NCBI GenBank assembly: GCA_016930085.1
Contig: JAFGHO010000022.1
Location: forward strand, 1 to 59,675
From: Spirochaetales bacterium
GTDB lineage: Bacteria; Spirochaetota; Spirochaetia; SZUA-6; JAFGRV01
Direction: 5' to 3'
Length of the DNA stretch: 59,675 nucleotides
How positions within the stretch are numbered: the stretch's first letter is position 1; the number at the start of each line of letters is the position of its first letter. A program made the translations under genes and the position numbers. The notes below the pieces were generated by a model. The model made no database searches. It worked only from the letters and a program-made list of their open reading frames with translations, and was not told the origin of the DNA. Below are positions 1-9,537 of this stretch, piece by piece.

Positions 1-197
1 CCTCCTGGGTGATTTTTGTTTTTTGCTAACTTATTTCACCACAAGGATGTATTTTTTTCAATAGGCAAAAATCGCTCAGGTTAGGTATAAGTAAACCACA
101 AAAAGCGAGGACATACTTAAAAGTAATTCTATATATTTCGATCTTTACGGTTTTAATCGCAACCAAAATAAAGTTTCACATTATTAAAAAAACATCC
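1..197. other. Left-edge AT-rich intergenic sequence
   Basis: No coding frame or convincing terminator can be supported here. It lies downstream of the gmd stop codon on the minus strand; the next gene of the polysaccharide locus would lie outside the window. Confidence 0.5.
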
Positions 198-1286
198 TCA
201 CTCGTTCCTCTGTTTTATTTCATAGCCGCCGTTTTTAAGATAAACCTCTCGCCTATTCTCTTCGATATCATTTTTCACCATCAGCTTGACAAGGTCCTGA
301 AATCCCATTTCCGCTTCCCATCCCAGATCCTTTTTTGCCTTTGCGCTGTCGCCCTGAAGATACTCGACCTCGGTGGGGCGGAAGTAAACGGGATCGATTT
401 CAATCACGGCATCACCGCTTGACGTATCGATTCCCTTCTCGTCGACGCCGGTACCTTTCCATTCGATCGCTATTCCCGCTTCTTTAAAGGCGTATTCGGC
501 GAACTCCCTGACCGTGTGACTTTCACCGGTCGCGATCACGAAATCGTCCGGATTTTCATGCTGAAGCATCATCCACATTGCCTTAACGTAGTCGCCCGCG
601 TATCCCCAATCCCTCCGTACGCATAGATTGCCGAGATATACCTTTTCCTGCAATCCCAGTTTTATCCGCGCGGCCGCCCTAGTTATTTTTCTCGTTACAA
701 AGGTTTCGCCGCGGAGGTGACTTTCATGGTTGAAAAGGATTCCATTCGAAGCAAAGATACCGTAGGCCTCCCGGTAATTGACAGTAATCCAGTAACCGTA
801 GAGTTTCGCGGCGCCGTAGGGGCTTCGTGGATAAAAGGGCGTCCGTTCGTCCTGGGGAATCGTTCCTGATTTTCCATACATCTCGCTTGTCGAAGCCTGG
901 TAAAACCGGACCGTGTCCGTCATCCCGAGGATCCGTATCGCTTCGAGAAGCCGCAGCGTCCCGACCGCGTCGGCATTGGCGGTGTATTCCGGCGTTTCAA
1001 AAGAAACTTTGACGTGGCTTTGCGCGGCTAGGTTATAGATTTCATCCGGACGGATACTCTGGATAATACGGATAAGGTTGGTGGAATCCGTCATGTCGCC
1101 GTAATGGAGAAAGAACTTCACTTCCTTCTCGTGAAGGTCCCTGTAAAACCTGTCCAACCGGTCCGTGTTGAACGAGGAAGAACGTCGCTTTATTCCGTGT
1201 ACTTCGTACCCTTTCCCGAGAAGGAATTCCGTGAGAAAGGCCCCGTCCTGTCCGGTAACACCGGTAATGAGTGCTTTCTTACTCAT
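198..1286 (-). CDS. gmd: GDP-mannose 4,6-dehydratase
   Basis: Cytoplasmic extended SDR that converts GDP-D-mannose to GDP-4-keto-6-deoxy-D-mannose, the first step towards GDP-L-fucose and related deoxysugars. The 362 residues match the usual family length. Visible are the N-terminal Rossmann glycine motif [16 protein letters not shown], the S-T-S-E-M-Y-G segment, the YxxxK motif (YGAAK) and [12 protein letters not shown], all typical of Gmd. It is the last minus-strand gene before the edge. An alpha-1,2-fucosyltransferase of family GT11 at 5.9 kb uses GDP-fucose, so the pair fits a fucosylated surface glycan. GDP-fucose synthase (fcl) is not in the window. Confidence 0.95.
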   Translation of the reverse strand: MSKKALITGVTGQDGAFLTEFLLGKGYEVHGIKRRSSSFNTDRLDRFYRDLHEKEVKFFLHYGDMTDSTNLIRIIQSIRPDEIYNLAAQSHVKVSFETPEYTANADAVGTLRLLEAIRILGMTDTVRFYQASTSEMYGKSGTIPQDERTPFYPRSPYGAAKLYGYWITVNYREAYGIFASNGILFNHESHLRGETFVTRKITRAAARIKLGLQEKVYLGNLCVRRDWGYAGDYVKAMWMMLQHENPDDFVIATGESHTVREFAEYAFKEAGIAIEWKGTGVDEKGIDTSSGDAVIEIDPVYFRPTEVEYLQGDSAKAKKDLGWEAEMGFQDLVKLMVKNDIEENRREVYLKNGGYEIKQRNE

Positions 1287-1343
1287 TCAGTATCCTCATA
1301 TTATTTAAACCAAAATGATATCCATAGTTGATCGGTTTAATCA

Positions 1344-2633
1344 TTATCGATTTCTTTTATCTTTCTTTTTCCATTTAAACTGACTTTTTATATCTTCCCA
1401 TTTCCCCGCCTCGACCGGGTTTTTTTTCAGGCTCCTGAAATATTCTCGTGCAAAAGCCATAGCGATAGCAAAAAAGAACGCAGCGCCTGCTCCGAATAGG
1501 CACATTCTTCCGCGGTATGGACCCGACTTGAGTTTCAATTCCTCCGCGGGCTCGATTATCTGAAATATCTGCGAATTGTCGTTTTCTTCAATTTTTACCA
1601 ACTCATACTGCTCGCGGAGTGTGCTGTATATCCTGGCCTGCACATCCATTTCACTTTTGAGATTAAAATATTCGGTTGTGAGTGAAGGTATCTGATTTTC
1701 TGGGATGACATTAACGGTCGAATCCGTAAAACCCTTTTTCAATTCTTTTAATAGTTTCTTCTTTTTAGTGATTTCGTTTTTTGAGAGAACGACCTTCGAT
1801 GAATTTTCCGGGAGGTATTCAAGCAGAGTTTCGAGTTCGAGTTCGTCCTTGATGACTTCCTCGCTTAAATCCGCGATGAGGTTCGTCTGTTCCCTTGCCT
1901 GATTTGAAATATCGAGAATCCCGTGGGTAACCTGAAACCGGATCATCCTGTCCTGAGCTTTCAGTAAATCCGCTTCCGCAGCCTGCAGACGGTCCTCGAT
2001 AAAAGCCTTTCGCCGCATCACCTGGCCGGACGTAAGCTCCTTGAAACGGGTTTCGACAAGCTCGATTGCTCTGTTTAAAAATTGCATGGAAAACTCGGCT
2101 TTTATATCTCTATATGAGATGGAAAACAAGGTACTTCCAACGTTTTTACTGACATTCATGTGAAACTGCCTATCAAGGTCTTCTCGAATTCCTTTTCGTG
2201 CCTCATAACTTTCCTGTTTAGACTGTATATCCAAATCATCCAAAAGATGAAACTCATCGATAAGCCTATCTTTAACTGTATTTCCCCTCAGGATAACCTC
2301 CGTCAATTCAATATACCGGTTTGTCGTCGATACTCCGCCGCTTGCAAGCATACTTGTAATAGCACTTGCACTTGTATTTTTTCCTAAAATCGAACTACCC
2401 GGTTCCTGTATATTTATAACGACTTGCGGGTTGTAATAATCCGGCATTATATTGACTGGCCAATCTGGCGGCATGATTTTTGTGATAAAAACAAAAAGAA
2501 ATATTAGTACACTAATGATAATCGTAGCATATACAATAAACCATCTCTGGTTTACAAATATGGATACTATATCAAATAGTGATATTCTTTTTTTTCCTTG
2601 TTTTGATATATCGGAATTGTTCAACGTTAACAA
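1344..2633 (-). CDS. Wzz/GumC-like polysaccharide chain-length determinant
   Basis: A 429-residue inner-membrane protein of the Wzz family, expected to set chain length during Wzy-dependent polymerisation. It has a transmembrane helix at about residues 32-54, a long periplasmic region rich in predicted coiled coil (about 180-340) and a second transmembrane helix near residues 375-395, followed by a short basic tail. The family's Pro-Gly feature before TM2 (SGPYRGR) is present. No tyrosine-kinase domain is fused. The start appears to be TTG, with AAGGAG very close upstream, so the exact start is uncertain. It sits between the barrel protein and gmd on the same strand. Confidence 0.8.
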   Translation of the reverse strand: MLTLNNSDISKQGKKRISLFDIVSIFVNQRWFIVYATIIISVLIFLFVFITKIMPPDWPVNIMPDYYNPQVVINIQEPGSSILGKNTSASAITSMLASGGVSTTNRYIELTEVILRGNTVKDRLIDEFHLLDDLDIQSKQESYEARKGIREDLDRQFHMNVSKNVGSTLFSISYRDIKAEFSMQFLNRAIELVETRFKELTSGQVMRRKAFIEDRLQAAEADLLKAQDRMIRFQVTHGILDISNQAREQTNLIADLSEEVIKDELELETLLEYLPENSSKVVLSKNEITKKKKLLKELKKGFTDSTVNVIPENQIPSLTTEYFNLKSEMDVQARIYSTLREQYELVKIEENDNSQIFQIIEPAEELKLKSGPYRGRMCLFGAGAAFFFAIAMAFAREYFRSLKKNPVEAGKWEDIKSQFKWKKKDKRNR

Positions 2634-2697
2634 GATCTCCTTATAGTGTTTATATCTCAGTATTTAAATCTGAATCATCGCTTATTTCCAAATGGAT

Positions 2698-2774
2698 GGA
2701 TAATCCATCTATATTAGGAAAAAAACAATCAGATATATCACATCATCGATACTGATCGAATTAATGGATTATCC
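2698..2774 (-). promoter_or_regulatory. Inverted repeat with oligo-U in the wzz leader
   Basis: Perfect 11-bp inverted repeat GGATAATCCAT (2698-2708) and ATGGATTATCC (2764-2774). On the minus strand the loop contains a weak 5-bp hairpin (ATCAG/CTGAT) followed by a run of T residues, resembling a small terminator enclosed by a larger competing stem. It lies between the barrel gene and the wzz-like gene in a locus headed by a LoaP-type antiterminator. A regulatory role is inference. Confidence 0.35.
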
Positions 2775-2839
2775 TTTTTTCCCGCTATATAATATCACAG
2801 AATTATAAAACAATCCAGCCCATCGGAATAATATACGGT

Positions 2840-4540
2840 CTAATAAAATTTCCATGTCCCCTGGATGCCTGTATAATGATATATACCGCCGTCTCCTGAT
2901 TCATTAAACCGATTTTCAACCACCCGCAGCCGGTACCAGCCGCCAATCGTTACGTTTTTAAACAATTCGTAATAGATAGAGACACTGAAATTCTCCGTCC
3001 ACTGGGCGGTTCCGGTCGGAGCGCCGGTTAACGGATACCCGTCCTCCCCGATGTATGAATAATCATTGCCGTCATCCCAGCCGTAAAGATCGATTTCCCC
3101 TTTCCCGTTTCTGTTCCAGTGGAGTTCCGCCTCCCATTTTCCGGGAACGCCATATGCGAGGGCGAGGTTGATATCGACCACATCCGGGCCGAGGTAAAAT
3201 CCGAGGGGGAAATCCACCCAGTACCGTCCATGATATGATTCGACATAGATGATCCTCGTGGTGAACTTTCTCAGATTGTAATACTTTCCGTACACCCACG
3301 GATCGACAAGGGCAAACTCTCCGTCAAGCCTGAACCTTCCGGGCCCCAGGTTGAAAAAGGGCTGCGACAGGAGGGAAAATCCCGCCTGGTATGCGGCGGC
3401 CATCGGGTTGTCTGCCCGTTCAATTTCGTCGCCCAGCACCGCATCGTAAAAGAGGTAGTCGGCGTACAGTTTCACACCGCGATAAGGGACAACGGTGAGG
3501 GAGGCGTTAAAGGGAACGGAATACACCCCCTCAGCATAGGTGTTATGGTAGACGGAAAAGGGATTGAAATCGGAAAAAAGCGGAGTTCTCCCCGCGATGA
3601 GGTTTGTCTGCATGACACTGAGTGAAAGCCAGGGAAACGGTGTGATCGACAGCCGTGCGAGGGCATAATATTTCGAACGGTCAACATATGCCTTTCCGTT
3701 CGCGCCGGCATTGTATTCCGGGTTTGAACCGCTTGTATATAAATCATCCAGATAGACGCTTTCATCCTTCGAAATCGTCGGGTTGAGCTGGAGAAGATAA
3801 AACGAGAAAGAAAACCAATCCCAAAAGAACCTGACTTTCAGATAATTGTAATAGGGGACGAGCTGATGCAGGGTCAGGGTGCTCCATTTTCCCGGTCCGA
3901 TCTTCAGTTTGTCCCTCCCGAAGCGTGCCTCGAACGGGGGATGATAATACGCTGCAATGCCCCGGTACGGAATGTTCTGGTCGATTCTGACGATATCGAG
4001 CGGGACGTTCAGAAGGTAATCATACTCGAGCATGTAGGTGTGCGACGACCTGAGTTCGGGTTCGAAGAGGATGGAAAATCCCCCGCCCTGTGCGATAAAT
4101 CCGATGGTAAGGAAAGAAGGGATCGATTCGATGTCGTAAAAATAGGTGAAATCGACGACACGGGCGGTCATCGATTTGTTGTCGTTTGTATCGATCTCGC
4201 GAAGCCTTCCAGGCTCGCTGTCAAAGGCCGCGCAAAAGGCCGTTTCGACGATCGGTGTAAAAAATCCAAAAACCGGGAGTGTTATACCGGCCGTGATCGC
4301 GTCGATCTCGGATTTGATAAAGCTGTTTCCGCGTTTTTCAGCCAGTTGATTGAGATTAAGGATAAGGTCACCGGCAATAACCGGGGTTTCATCGAGGGGG
4401 GGGACGTACCAGGAATTGATAAAAAGTTCTTCAGCCCGTTTATAGCATTCGGAATCGATGGGGAGGATCCAGGAGTTCTGACTGTAACAATACAAAGATA
4501 ATAGATGTAGTACAATAAAGCCGCAAAGACACTTTTTCAT
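2840..4540 (-). CDS. Predicted outer-membrane beta-barrel, possibly Wzi-like
   Basis: The chosen start (ATG at 4540) has AAAGGATAACAATC upstream and gives a classic signal peptide (MKKCLCGFIVLHLLSLYCYS). The mature part, about 545 residues, is full of alternating aromatic/polar strands ending in an aromatic C-terminal strand (...GTWKFY), as in outer-membrane barrels. Length, barrel character and position beside wzz and gmd suggest a capsule-assembly Wzi-type protein that anchors or exports polysaccharide, but I do not recognise a defining motif. A generic polysaccharide-locus porin is the alternative. Confidence 0.6.
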   Translation of the reverse strand: MKKCLCGFIVLHLLSLYCYSQNSWILPIDSECYKRAEELFINSWYVPPLDETPVIAGDLILNLNQLAEKRGNSFIKSEIDAITAGITLPVFGFFTPIVETAFCAAFDSEPGRLREIDTNDNKSMTARVVDFTYFYDIESIPSFLTIGFIAQGGGFSILFEPELRSSHTYMLEYDYLLNVPLDIVRIDQNIPYRGIAAYYHPPFEARFGRDKLKIGPGKWSTLTLHQLVPYYNYLKVRFFWDWFSFSFYLLQLNPTISKDESVYLDDLYTSGSNPEYNAGANGKAYVDRSKYYALARLSITPFPWLSLSVMQTNLIAGRTPLFSDFNPFSVYHNTYAEGVYSVPFNASLTVVPYRGVKLYADYLFYDAVLGDEIERADNPMAAAYQAGFSLLSQPFFNLGPGRFRLDGEFALVDPWVYGKYYNLRKFTTRIIYVESYHGRYWVDFPLGFYLGPDVVDINLALAYGVPGKWEAELHWNRNGKGEIDLYGWDDGNDYSYIGEDGYPLTGAPTGTAQWTENFSVSIYYELFKNVTIGGWYRLRVVENRFNESGDGGIYHYTGIQGTWKFY

Positions 4541-4673
4541 GATTGTTATCCTTTTGTGAGATATATACTGACAATTTGCTCTTACCAATATTAAAAGACG
4601 ACATACAAATAATAATATTTTTCAAAAGCAAAATATATTTGAACTGATCGAAAAACGCTTTATAATAATTACA

Positions 4674-5732
4674 TTATTCTTTGATTATATTCAAGCTATC
4701 AATTGAAGGAATAAATTGGAATCCATTTAAAATGGTGTTTCGCAGGACCAATGTCCCCCCGGCCATTTTCTTGCTTTCGAGAATATGGATGGCGATAAAG
4801 TTATTGAAAACATACGAATCTTCTATAGTAATATCAAATGGAACAGTATCTTCATTGTGGGCCTTAACACAAATCAGGATGCCTGGCCCGCTGTTGTTCC
4901 GGATAACACAATTCCTGACCGTGCAGTTGATAAATGTTTCATCAGGTTTGTTCGGTTCAAAATCAATCCCTGCTGCGGGTGAATGGCCTTCCGTATAGGA
5001 CATTTCAGTGTTTTCAATAAGAAGGTTTTTCGCGGAAATGACACTGATACCCTGCCTGAAATGATCGCGAAGAGTAACGTCCTTTATAACGATGTTTTCA
5101 TTGAAGCCGCGGTCGCCGCTTCCAAGATATAACCCGTCACCTCCGCTTGATTCCGCGGTCAGCCCCAATATAGAGATATCCTTGCAGCCTTTTATATTGA
5201 TCGCCATCCTCCATTGGGCTTTTTTATACGGGGGTTTTCTGTAATCATCCTTGTGCATCTTTATCCGGGCACCATAACCATAAATAGTAATATTATCGAT
5301 ATTGACAAGATTAAAAAGCGAAGCACCGCCTTTATGAAACGATCCTTGTTTCGCATGGATTTCCGCACCTTCTTCCAGAACGATTGTCGTGTTGCTGTTG
5401 ATATAAAGTGGTTCGGTAAACCAAGGTGATCCCATATCAGGAATCAGTATAAAGCTGGCTCCCGAATTGAGTGCAGACGTTAAAATGTGTGTTGAATCAT
5501 TGGTATCAAAGCCATACCACGCGGCGGATACAATGTCGGATTCATCACCTTTTCTTCCATCTATCTTCCGATGCCTTTTTGTATCAAGAGGGCCAAAAAG
5601 CCTTTCTATAAATTGTCTTTGACGTTCCAATCCGTTTTTCATGGACACTTCTCTGTCCGGTAACCTAATACTGGTACATGACGAAAGAATCAGCAAAGAA
5701 AATAAACATGATAATGTTAATTTAACTCTCAT
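4674..5732 (-). CDS. Lipoprotein with right-handed beta-helix
   Basis: Residues 1-19 form a lipoprotein signal ending in LILSSC, so the protein should be lipid-anchored. From about residue 110 there are repeated short strands with regularly spaced Asn/Gly/Ile turns (e.g. NTTIVLEEGAEI, NIVIKDVTLRD, NCVIRNNSGPGI), the pattern of pectate-lyase/polygalacturonase-type parallel beta-helices. It could cleave, epimerise or bind the glycan made by the neighbouring genes; no catalytic triad can be assigned by eye. It is divergently oriented from the fucosyltransferase gene. Confidence 0.7.
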   Translation of the reverse strand: MRVKLTLSCLFSLLILSSCTSIRLPDREVSMKNGLERQRQFIERLFGPLDTKRHRKIDGRKGDESDIVSAAWYGFDTNDSTHILTSALNSGASFILIPDMGSPWFTEPLYINSNTTIVLEEGAEIHAKQGSFHKGGASLFNLVNIDNITIYGYGARIKMHKDDYRKPPYKKAQWRMAINIKGCKDISILGLTAESSGGDGLYLGSGDRGFNENIVIKDVTLRDHFRQGISVISAKNLLIENTEMSYTEGHSPAAGIDFEPNKPDETFINCTVRNCVIRNNSGPGILICVKAHNEDTVPFDITIEDSYVFNNFIAIHILESKKMAGGTLVLRNTILNGFQFIPSIDSLNIIKE

Positions 5733-5912
5733 AATTATTACTATAATAATGAATTTAAATAATTATATCAATTGTTCAATTATACAATGCAGTCTCTTTA
5801 TCTCTTCACAGAAGACAATAAATATGATAATAATCATAAAGGTTATAGTTATCAATGAATTTAAATAATACTGATTCTGAAAGCATTAAAAAAAATTTAT
5901 ACGGATGTATGT

Positions 5913-6797
5913 ATGATTATTACACACATTAAAGGCGGCTTGGGTAACCAGATGTTTCAATATGCTATGGGGAGAGCACTCTCCCTGCGCCTGAAGACGA
6001 ACCTCAAACTCGATTTATCATGGTATGAACGGAACAACAACAAATCACAATACGGATTGCATATTTTCTCGATGGACGTCGATACGGCTGCCAGAAAGGA
6101 AATAGAAGCGTTTGCCGGTAACTTCAGAAATCCGGTACTTAAAAAGATAAACAGAATGATAAACAAATATCTTCCAGTTCCCCGTAAAAGATTTATTATT
6201 GAGAAAAAAGACAAGGCTTTTGACCCTGCAATGCTTGCGATAAACGACCAAGTGCTTCTTGAAGGTTATTGGCAGAGTGAACATTATTTTAAAGATGCCG
6301 AAATGGAGTTACGGAAAGATTTTAGTTTTTCTATTAACCCCCTGAAAACGCAAAAAGAAATTTTACATAAAATAGCCAGCATGAATTCAGTTTGTCTTCA
6401 TTTCCGCCGAGGCGATTATTATCAAAATATAAAAACAGAAAAAATATTCGGCACATGCGGAATCGATTATTATGTACAGGCTGTCCGCTTCATCGCTTCG
6501 AGAATCAAGGACCCGTTTTTTTTTATTTTCTCCAATGACCTTGACTGGGTAAAATCAAATTTTAAAATCGATTTCCCGATGCATTTTATGTACCCGGTTT
6601 CGCATGACGCCACATTCGATGATTTTTATGCGATGAGTCATTGTAAACATTTTATTATTGCCAACAGTACATTCAGCTGGTGGGGAGCATGGCTTTCTAA
6701 AAACACAAAAAAAATCGTTATTGTTCCCCGGCGATGGAACAATCGTGGAGACAAAGCAAATAAGGACAGACACCCAAATGCATGGATACAATTATAA
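5913..6797 (+). CDS. Alpha-1,2-fucosyltransferase, family GT11
   Basis: This 294-residue enzyme should transfer L-fucose from GDP-fucose in alpha-1,2 linkage to a nascent glycan. The N-terminus carries the GT11 signature GGLGNQMFQYA, and near residue 163 is H-F-R-R-G-D-Y, the HxRRGDY donor-binding motif. The C-terminal NSTFSWWGAWL is also typical of the family. It overlaps the next gene by 20 bp, which suggests translational coupling. The pair is transcribed against the rest of the polysaccharide locus and the DNA is very AT-rich, in keeping with acquisition as a cassette. Confidence 0.93.
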   Translation: MIITHIKGGLGNQMFQYAMGRALSLRLKTNLKLDLSWYERNNNKSQYGLHIFSMDVDTAARKEIEAFAGNFRNPVLKKINRMINKYLPVPRKRFIIEKKDKAFDPAMLAINDQVLLEGYWQSEHYFKDAEMELRKDFSFSINPLKTQKEILHKIASMNSVCLHFRRGDYYQNIKTEKIFGTCGIDYYVQAVRFIASRIKDPFFFIFSNDLDWVKSNFKIDFPMHFMYPVSHDATFDDFYAMSHCKHFIIANSTFSWWGAWLSKNTKKIVIVPRRWNNRGDKANKDRHPNAWIQL

Positions 6798-7980
6798 CAA
6801 TAATTTTGGTCGTTGTGCGATTTTAATCAATTCATTTACAAGCGGTGGTGCGGAACGTGTTGTTACAACAATCGTTCAGCATATTATTGCATCTCAAAAA
6901 AGTAATATCGACATTATTTCGATGGAAAAAAATGATTATTATAACATCGATCGAAAAATCACCTATTTATCGCATCTTACAGGAAAAGAAAATCTTCTTG
7001 TAAAGACAATATGGCTCGTCATTTTTGCTTTTCGATTAAAGCGTTTGGCTAAAGCCAATGCCATCGATGTAATTCAAAGCCACCTGTATCGCGCGAATTA
7101 TGTCAATATCCTCGCAAGAATTCTCGGATCGAAACACAAAACCCAGATCGTCAATCATGGAACAATAGGTGTCTTCAAGAAAGCCGGTGTGACCGGTTTA
7201 ATAAAATACAATTTTATTCGTTTTTTTTATACGAACGCAGATTCGATCATCTGTGTTTCGCGCGGCATGAAACATGATATTGCTTCATTGATCGGAGATG
7301 AAAAAAAAATAAGGGTTATCTATAATCCTTTTGAAATCGGATACATTAAAAAAGCTGCACGCGAAAAAATCCCGGTAAATGAATTTATTTTTAAGAAACA
7401 AAAAAAATATATTATTTTTGTCGGACGTCTTGTCGCATTAAAACGGGTTGAAGATCTTTTTAAGGCTTATATTGAACTCAACGGAAAAGAAAATGATATT
7501 GAATTAATTATCATGGGAGACGGTCCGAAAAGAAATACACTTGAAAAACAAGCAAAAGAAAAAGGTATACAAGAACACGTTCATTTTACCGGTTTTGTGA
7601 AAAATCCTTATAAATATATAAAAAGATCTCATGTACTGGTGCTTACCTCATCAAGTGAAGGATTTGCGAATGTACTCGTTGAATCGATGATCTGTGAAAC
7701 TCCGGTTATTTCGACAGACTGTCCGACCGGTCCCAGAGAAATATTAGCGCCTGAGACGATCAATAAAAAGAAAACGATAACCACTGTAGAATATTCCCCA
7801 TACGGTATTTTAGTCCCTGTCGGTAATATTTCACAGATTGCAAAAGCCATTAAAAGTATTCTAAGCGATAATAGGATGACATGTTTTTTAATTAAAAATG
7901 GCATAAAAAGAGTCATTGATTTTGATATTACTATAATCAGCAATCAATATATGGAAGCAATTAATGACTGTTTTAAATGA
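6778..7980 (+). CDS. Glycosyltransferase family 4 (GT-B)
   Basis: From the ATG at 6778 the product has 400 residues and begins with the donor-independent GT4 start motif NSFTSGGAERVV. The C-terminal nucleotide-sugar domain has VGRLVALKRVEDL, IMGDGP, and SSSEGFANVLVESMICETPVIS containing the EX7E-type acid pair. It should add one sugar to the lipid-linked repeat unit on the cytoplasmic face of the membrane. A longer frame extends upstream, but it lies wholly inside the fucosyltransferase gene and is not credible. The acceptor and donor are unknown. Confidence 0.88.
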   Translation: MHGYNYNNNFGRCAILINSFTSGGAERVVTTIVQHIIASQKSNIDIISMEKNDYYNIDRKITYLSHLTGKENLLVKTIWLVIFAFRLKRLAKANAIDVIQSHLYRANYVNILARILGSKHKTQIVNHGTIGVFKKAGVTGLIKYNFIRFFYTNADSIICVSRGMKHDIASLIGDEKKIRVIYNPFEIGYIKKAAREKIPVNEFIFKKQKKYIIFVGRLVALKRVEDLFKAYIELNGKENDIELIIMGDGPKRNTLEKQAKEKGIQEHVHFTGFVKNPYKYIKRSHVLVLTSSSEGFANVLVESMICETPVISTDCPTGPREILAPETINKKKTITTVEYSPYGILVPVGNISQIAKAIKSILSDNRMTCFLIKNGIKRVIDFDITIISNQYMEAINDCFK

Positions 7981-8010
7981 TAACATAAAACCCAATGAAC
8001 AACTCCTATA

Positions 8011-9474
8011 TCATTTTAATCTGTTCAAAATCGCCCGTGGACTGAGGCTTCCTTTTTTTATCAGATTCACTAACGATTGAGTGATGTTTGATATTTGTTT
8101 TTTGTATAAAACTATACCTAAACAGGTTAACGCAACAGAATACAAAACATGATACCAGTAAAACTCAATAAAGGTACTAATAAAAACATATCCTAGAAAC
8201 AATAATAATATAAATGTTGTTTTTTTAAAATTAAATTTTATATTAAAATATTTTTGTGAAAATGTCGTTTTCAAAATAAAATAAACAATATATGAAATGC
8301 CGGTCGAGATAGCCGCTCCCTTTGCTCCTATAAAGGGAACCAATAGTATATTTCCTATCAAATTGATAATTGTAATAATGATAGATATAAAAATATGCCA
8401 TCCTGTTTTTTTCTTGATATTTATACCAATCGACGTCACTTCCGAAATCGTCGACATTAAAGGCACTAAAATAAGAAAAGGCAAAATCATGCTTGCCCCA
8501 TGATATCCTTCTCCGAGGATTAATATGACGATATCCTTAAAAGCGAGAAATACAACCGAAATCAAAAACATGACTATGAACATAATATCGAAAATTTTTA
8601 TAAAGAACTGCTTATCATCCGGATCTTCCTTGTATTTATCATAAGCGACGGGAATCCAGAATGTTTGAAACGATCTTTGGATAATCTTTAGAATTCCGAC
8701 CAATTTAAATGCTGCCGCATAGACACCAATAGTTGAAAAATCCGTCCAGTTACGAAGCGCCATTTTATCCATACTTTCGAATATAATAAAAATAATATGG
8801 GTGGGCATAAAAGGTATTCCATAAAGGAAATAGTGCCAGATATTAATGTCCCGTTTTCCCTTTTTTGAATTATCAGCAAACCAGAATTCTTTCATGAATA
8901 TGATCGAAAGAAAAAATGCGATACTCATGCTGCCGATATATCCAATACAAATAACAATAAATATCTTTCGCCAGAAAACGGCTAATATAATGGTAAGTAA
9001 TGATTGTACTATTACCTGAAAAACGGAAATAATCGAACACTTCAAGGCTTGTTTTTTCATCCTGAGAACAATAAAGCCATAACGGTAAAGTACCGTGAAG
9101 GAATTGGCGACAAACAATAATACAAAATAAATAATGTTATTGTTCTGGAATAAAAGATTGGAAAAAACATTCCAATATATATATATTATTATATATAAGA
9201 TTATTATTAAAAATATATTTAATAATATTGATTTAAATATTATCTTCCTTTTTGTCTCATCATCAATATCTATACTGTATCGCATGTAACTAGAATCAAG
9301 TCCGAACAGGACGATAAAGGAAATAATGCTGTTGGCGAGTATAAACATGGACGCTCTGCCGAATTCTTCCGGTACAATAAGCCAGGTGATAATCGGCGTT
9401 GCGATAAACGATATAATTGCCGACAACCAAGGTCCAATCGAAAAGCCAAAAAATGTTTTAAAAAGAGATTTCAT
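8011..9474 (-). CDS. Wzx-like polysaccharide flippase (MOP superfamily)
   Basis: A 487-residue, extremely hydrophobic protein with about 12-14 predicted transmembrane helices. The N-terminus (FFGFSIGPWLSAIISFIATPIITWLIVPEEFGRAS) is typical of oligosaccharide flippases of the Wzx/RfbX type. It should move undecaprenyl-linked repeat units to the periplasm for polymerisation. Transcription is co-directional with wzz and gmd and convergent with the GT11-GT4 pair, with only 30 bp between the facing stops. No Wzy polymerase is recognisable in the window. Confidence 0.88.
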   Translation of the reverse strand: MKSLFKTFFGFSIGPWLSAIISFIATPIITWLIVPEEFGRASMFILANSIISFIVLFGLDSSYMRYSIDIDDETKRKIIFKSILLNIFLIIILYIIIYIYWNVFSNLLFQNNNIIYFVLLFVANSFTVLYRYGFIVLRMKKQALKCSIISVFQVIVQSLLTIILAVFWRKIFIVICIGYIGSMSIAFFLSIIFMKEFWFADNSKKGKRDINIWHYFLYGIPFMPTHIIFIIFESMDKMALRNWTDFSTIGVYAAAFKLVGILKIIQRSFQTFWIPVAYDKYKEDPDDKQFFIKIFDIMFIVMFLISVVFLAFKDIVILILGEGYHGASMILPFLILVPLMSTISEVTSIGINIKKKTGWHIFISIIITIINLIGNILLVPFIGAKGAAISTGISYIVYFILKTTFSQKYFNIKFNFKKTTFILLLFLGYVFISTFIEFYWYHVLYSVALTCLGIVLYKKQISNITQSLVNLIKKGSLSPRAILNRLK

Positions 9475-9537
9475 TGAATATGAATCCTGATTTTGTATAA
9501 GTTAAACACATATGATAAAAAAAAGTGAATTGTAGGT

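Noticed and set aside
3866-4501. Long plus-strand frame opposite the barrel gene
   Set aside because: It is a shadow of a gene with a signal peptide, good start and coherent beta-barrel composition; its own product is low in hydrophobic core and lacks a ribosome-binding site.
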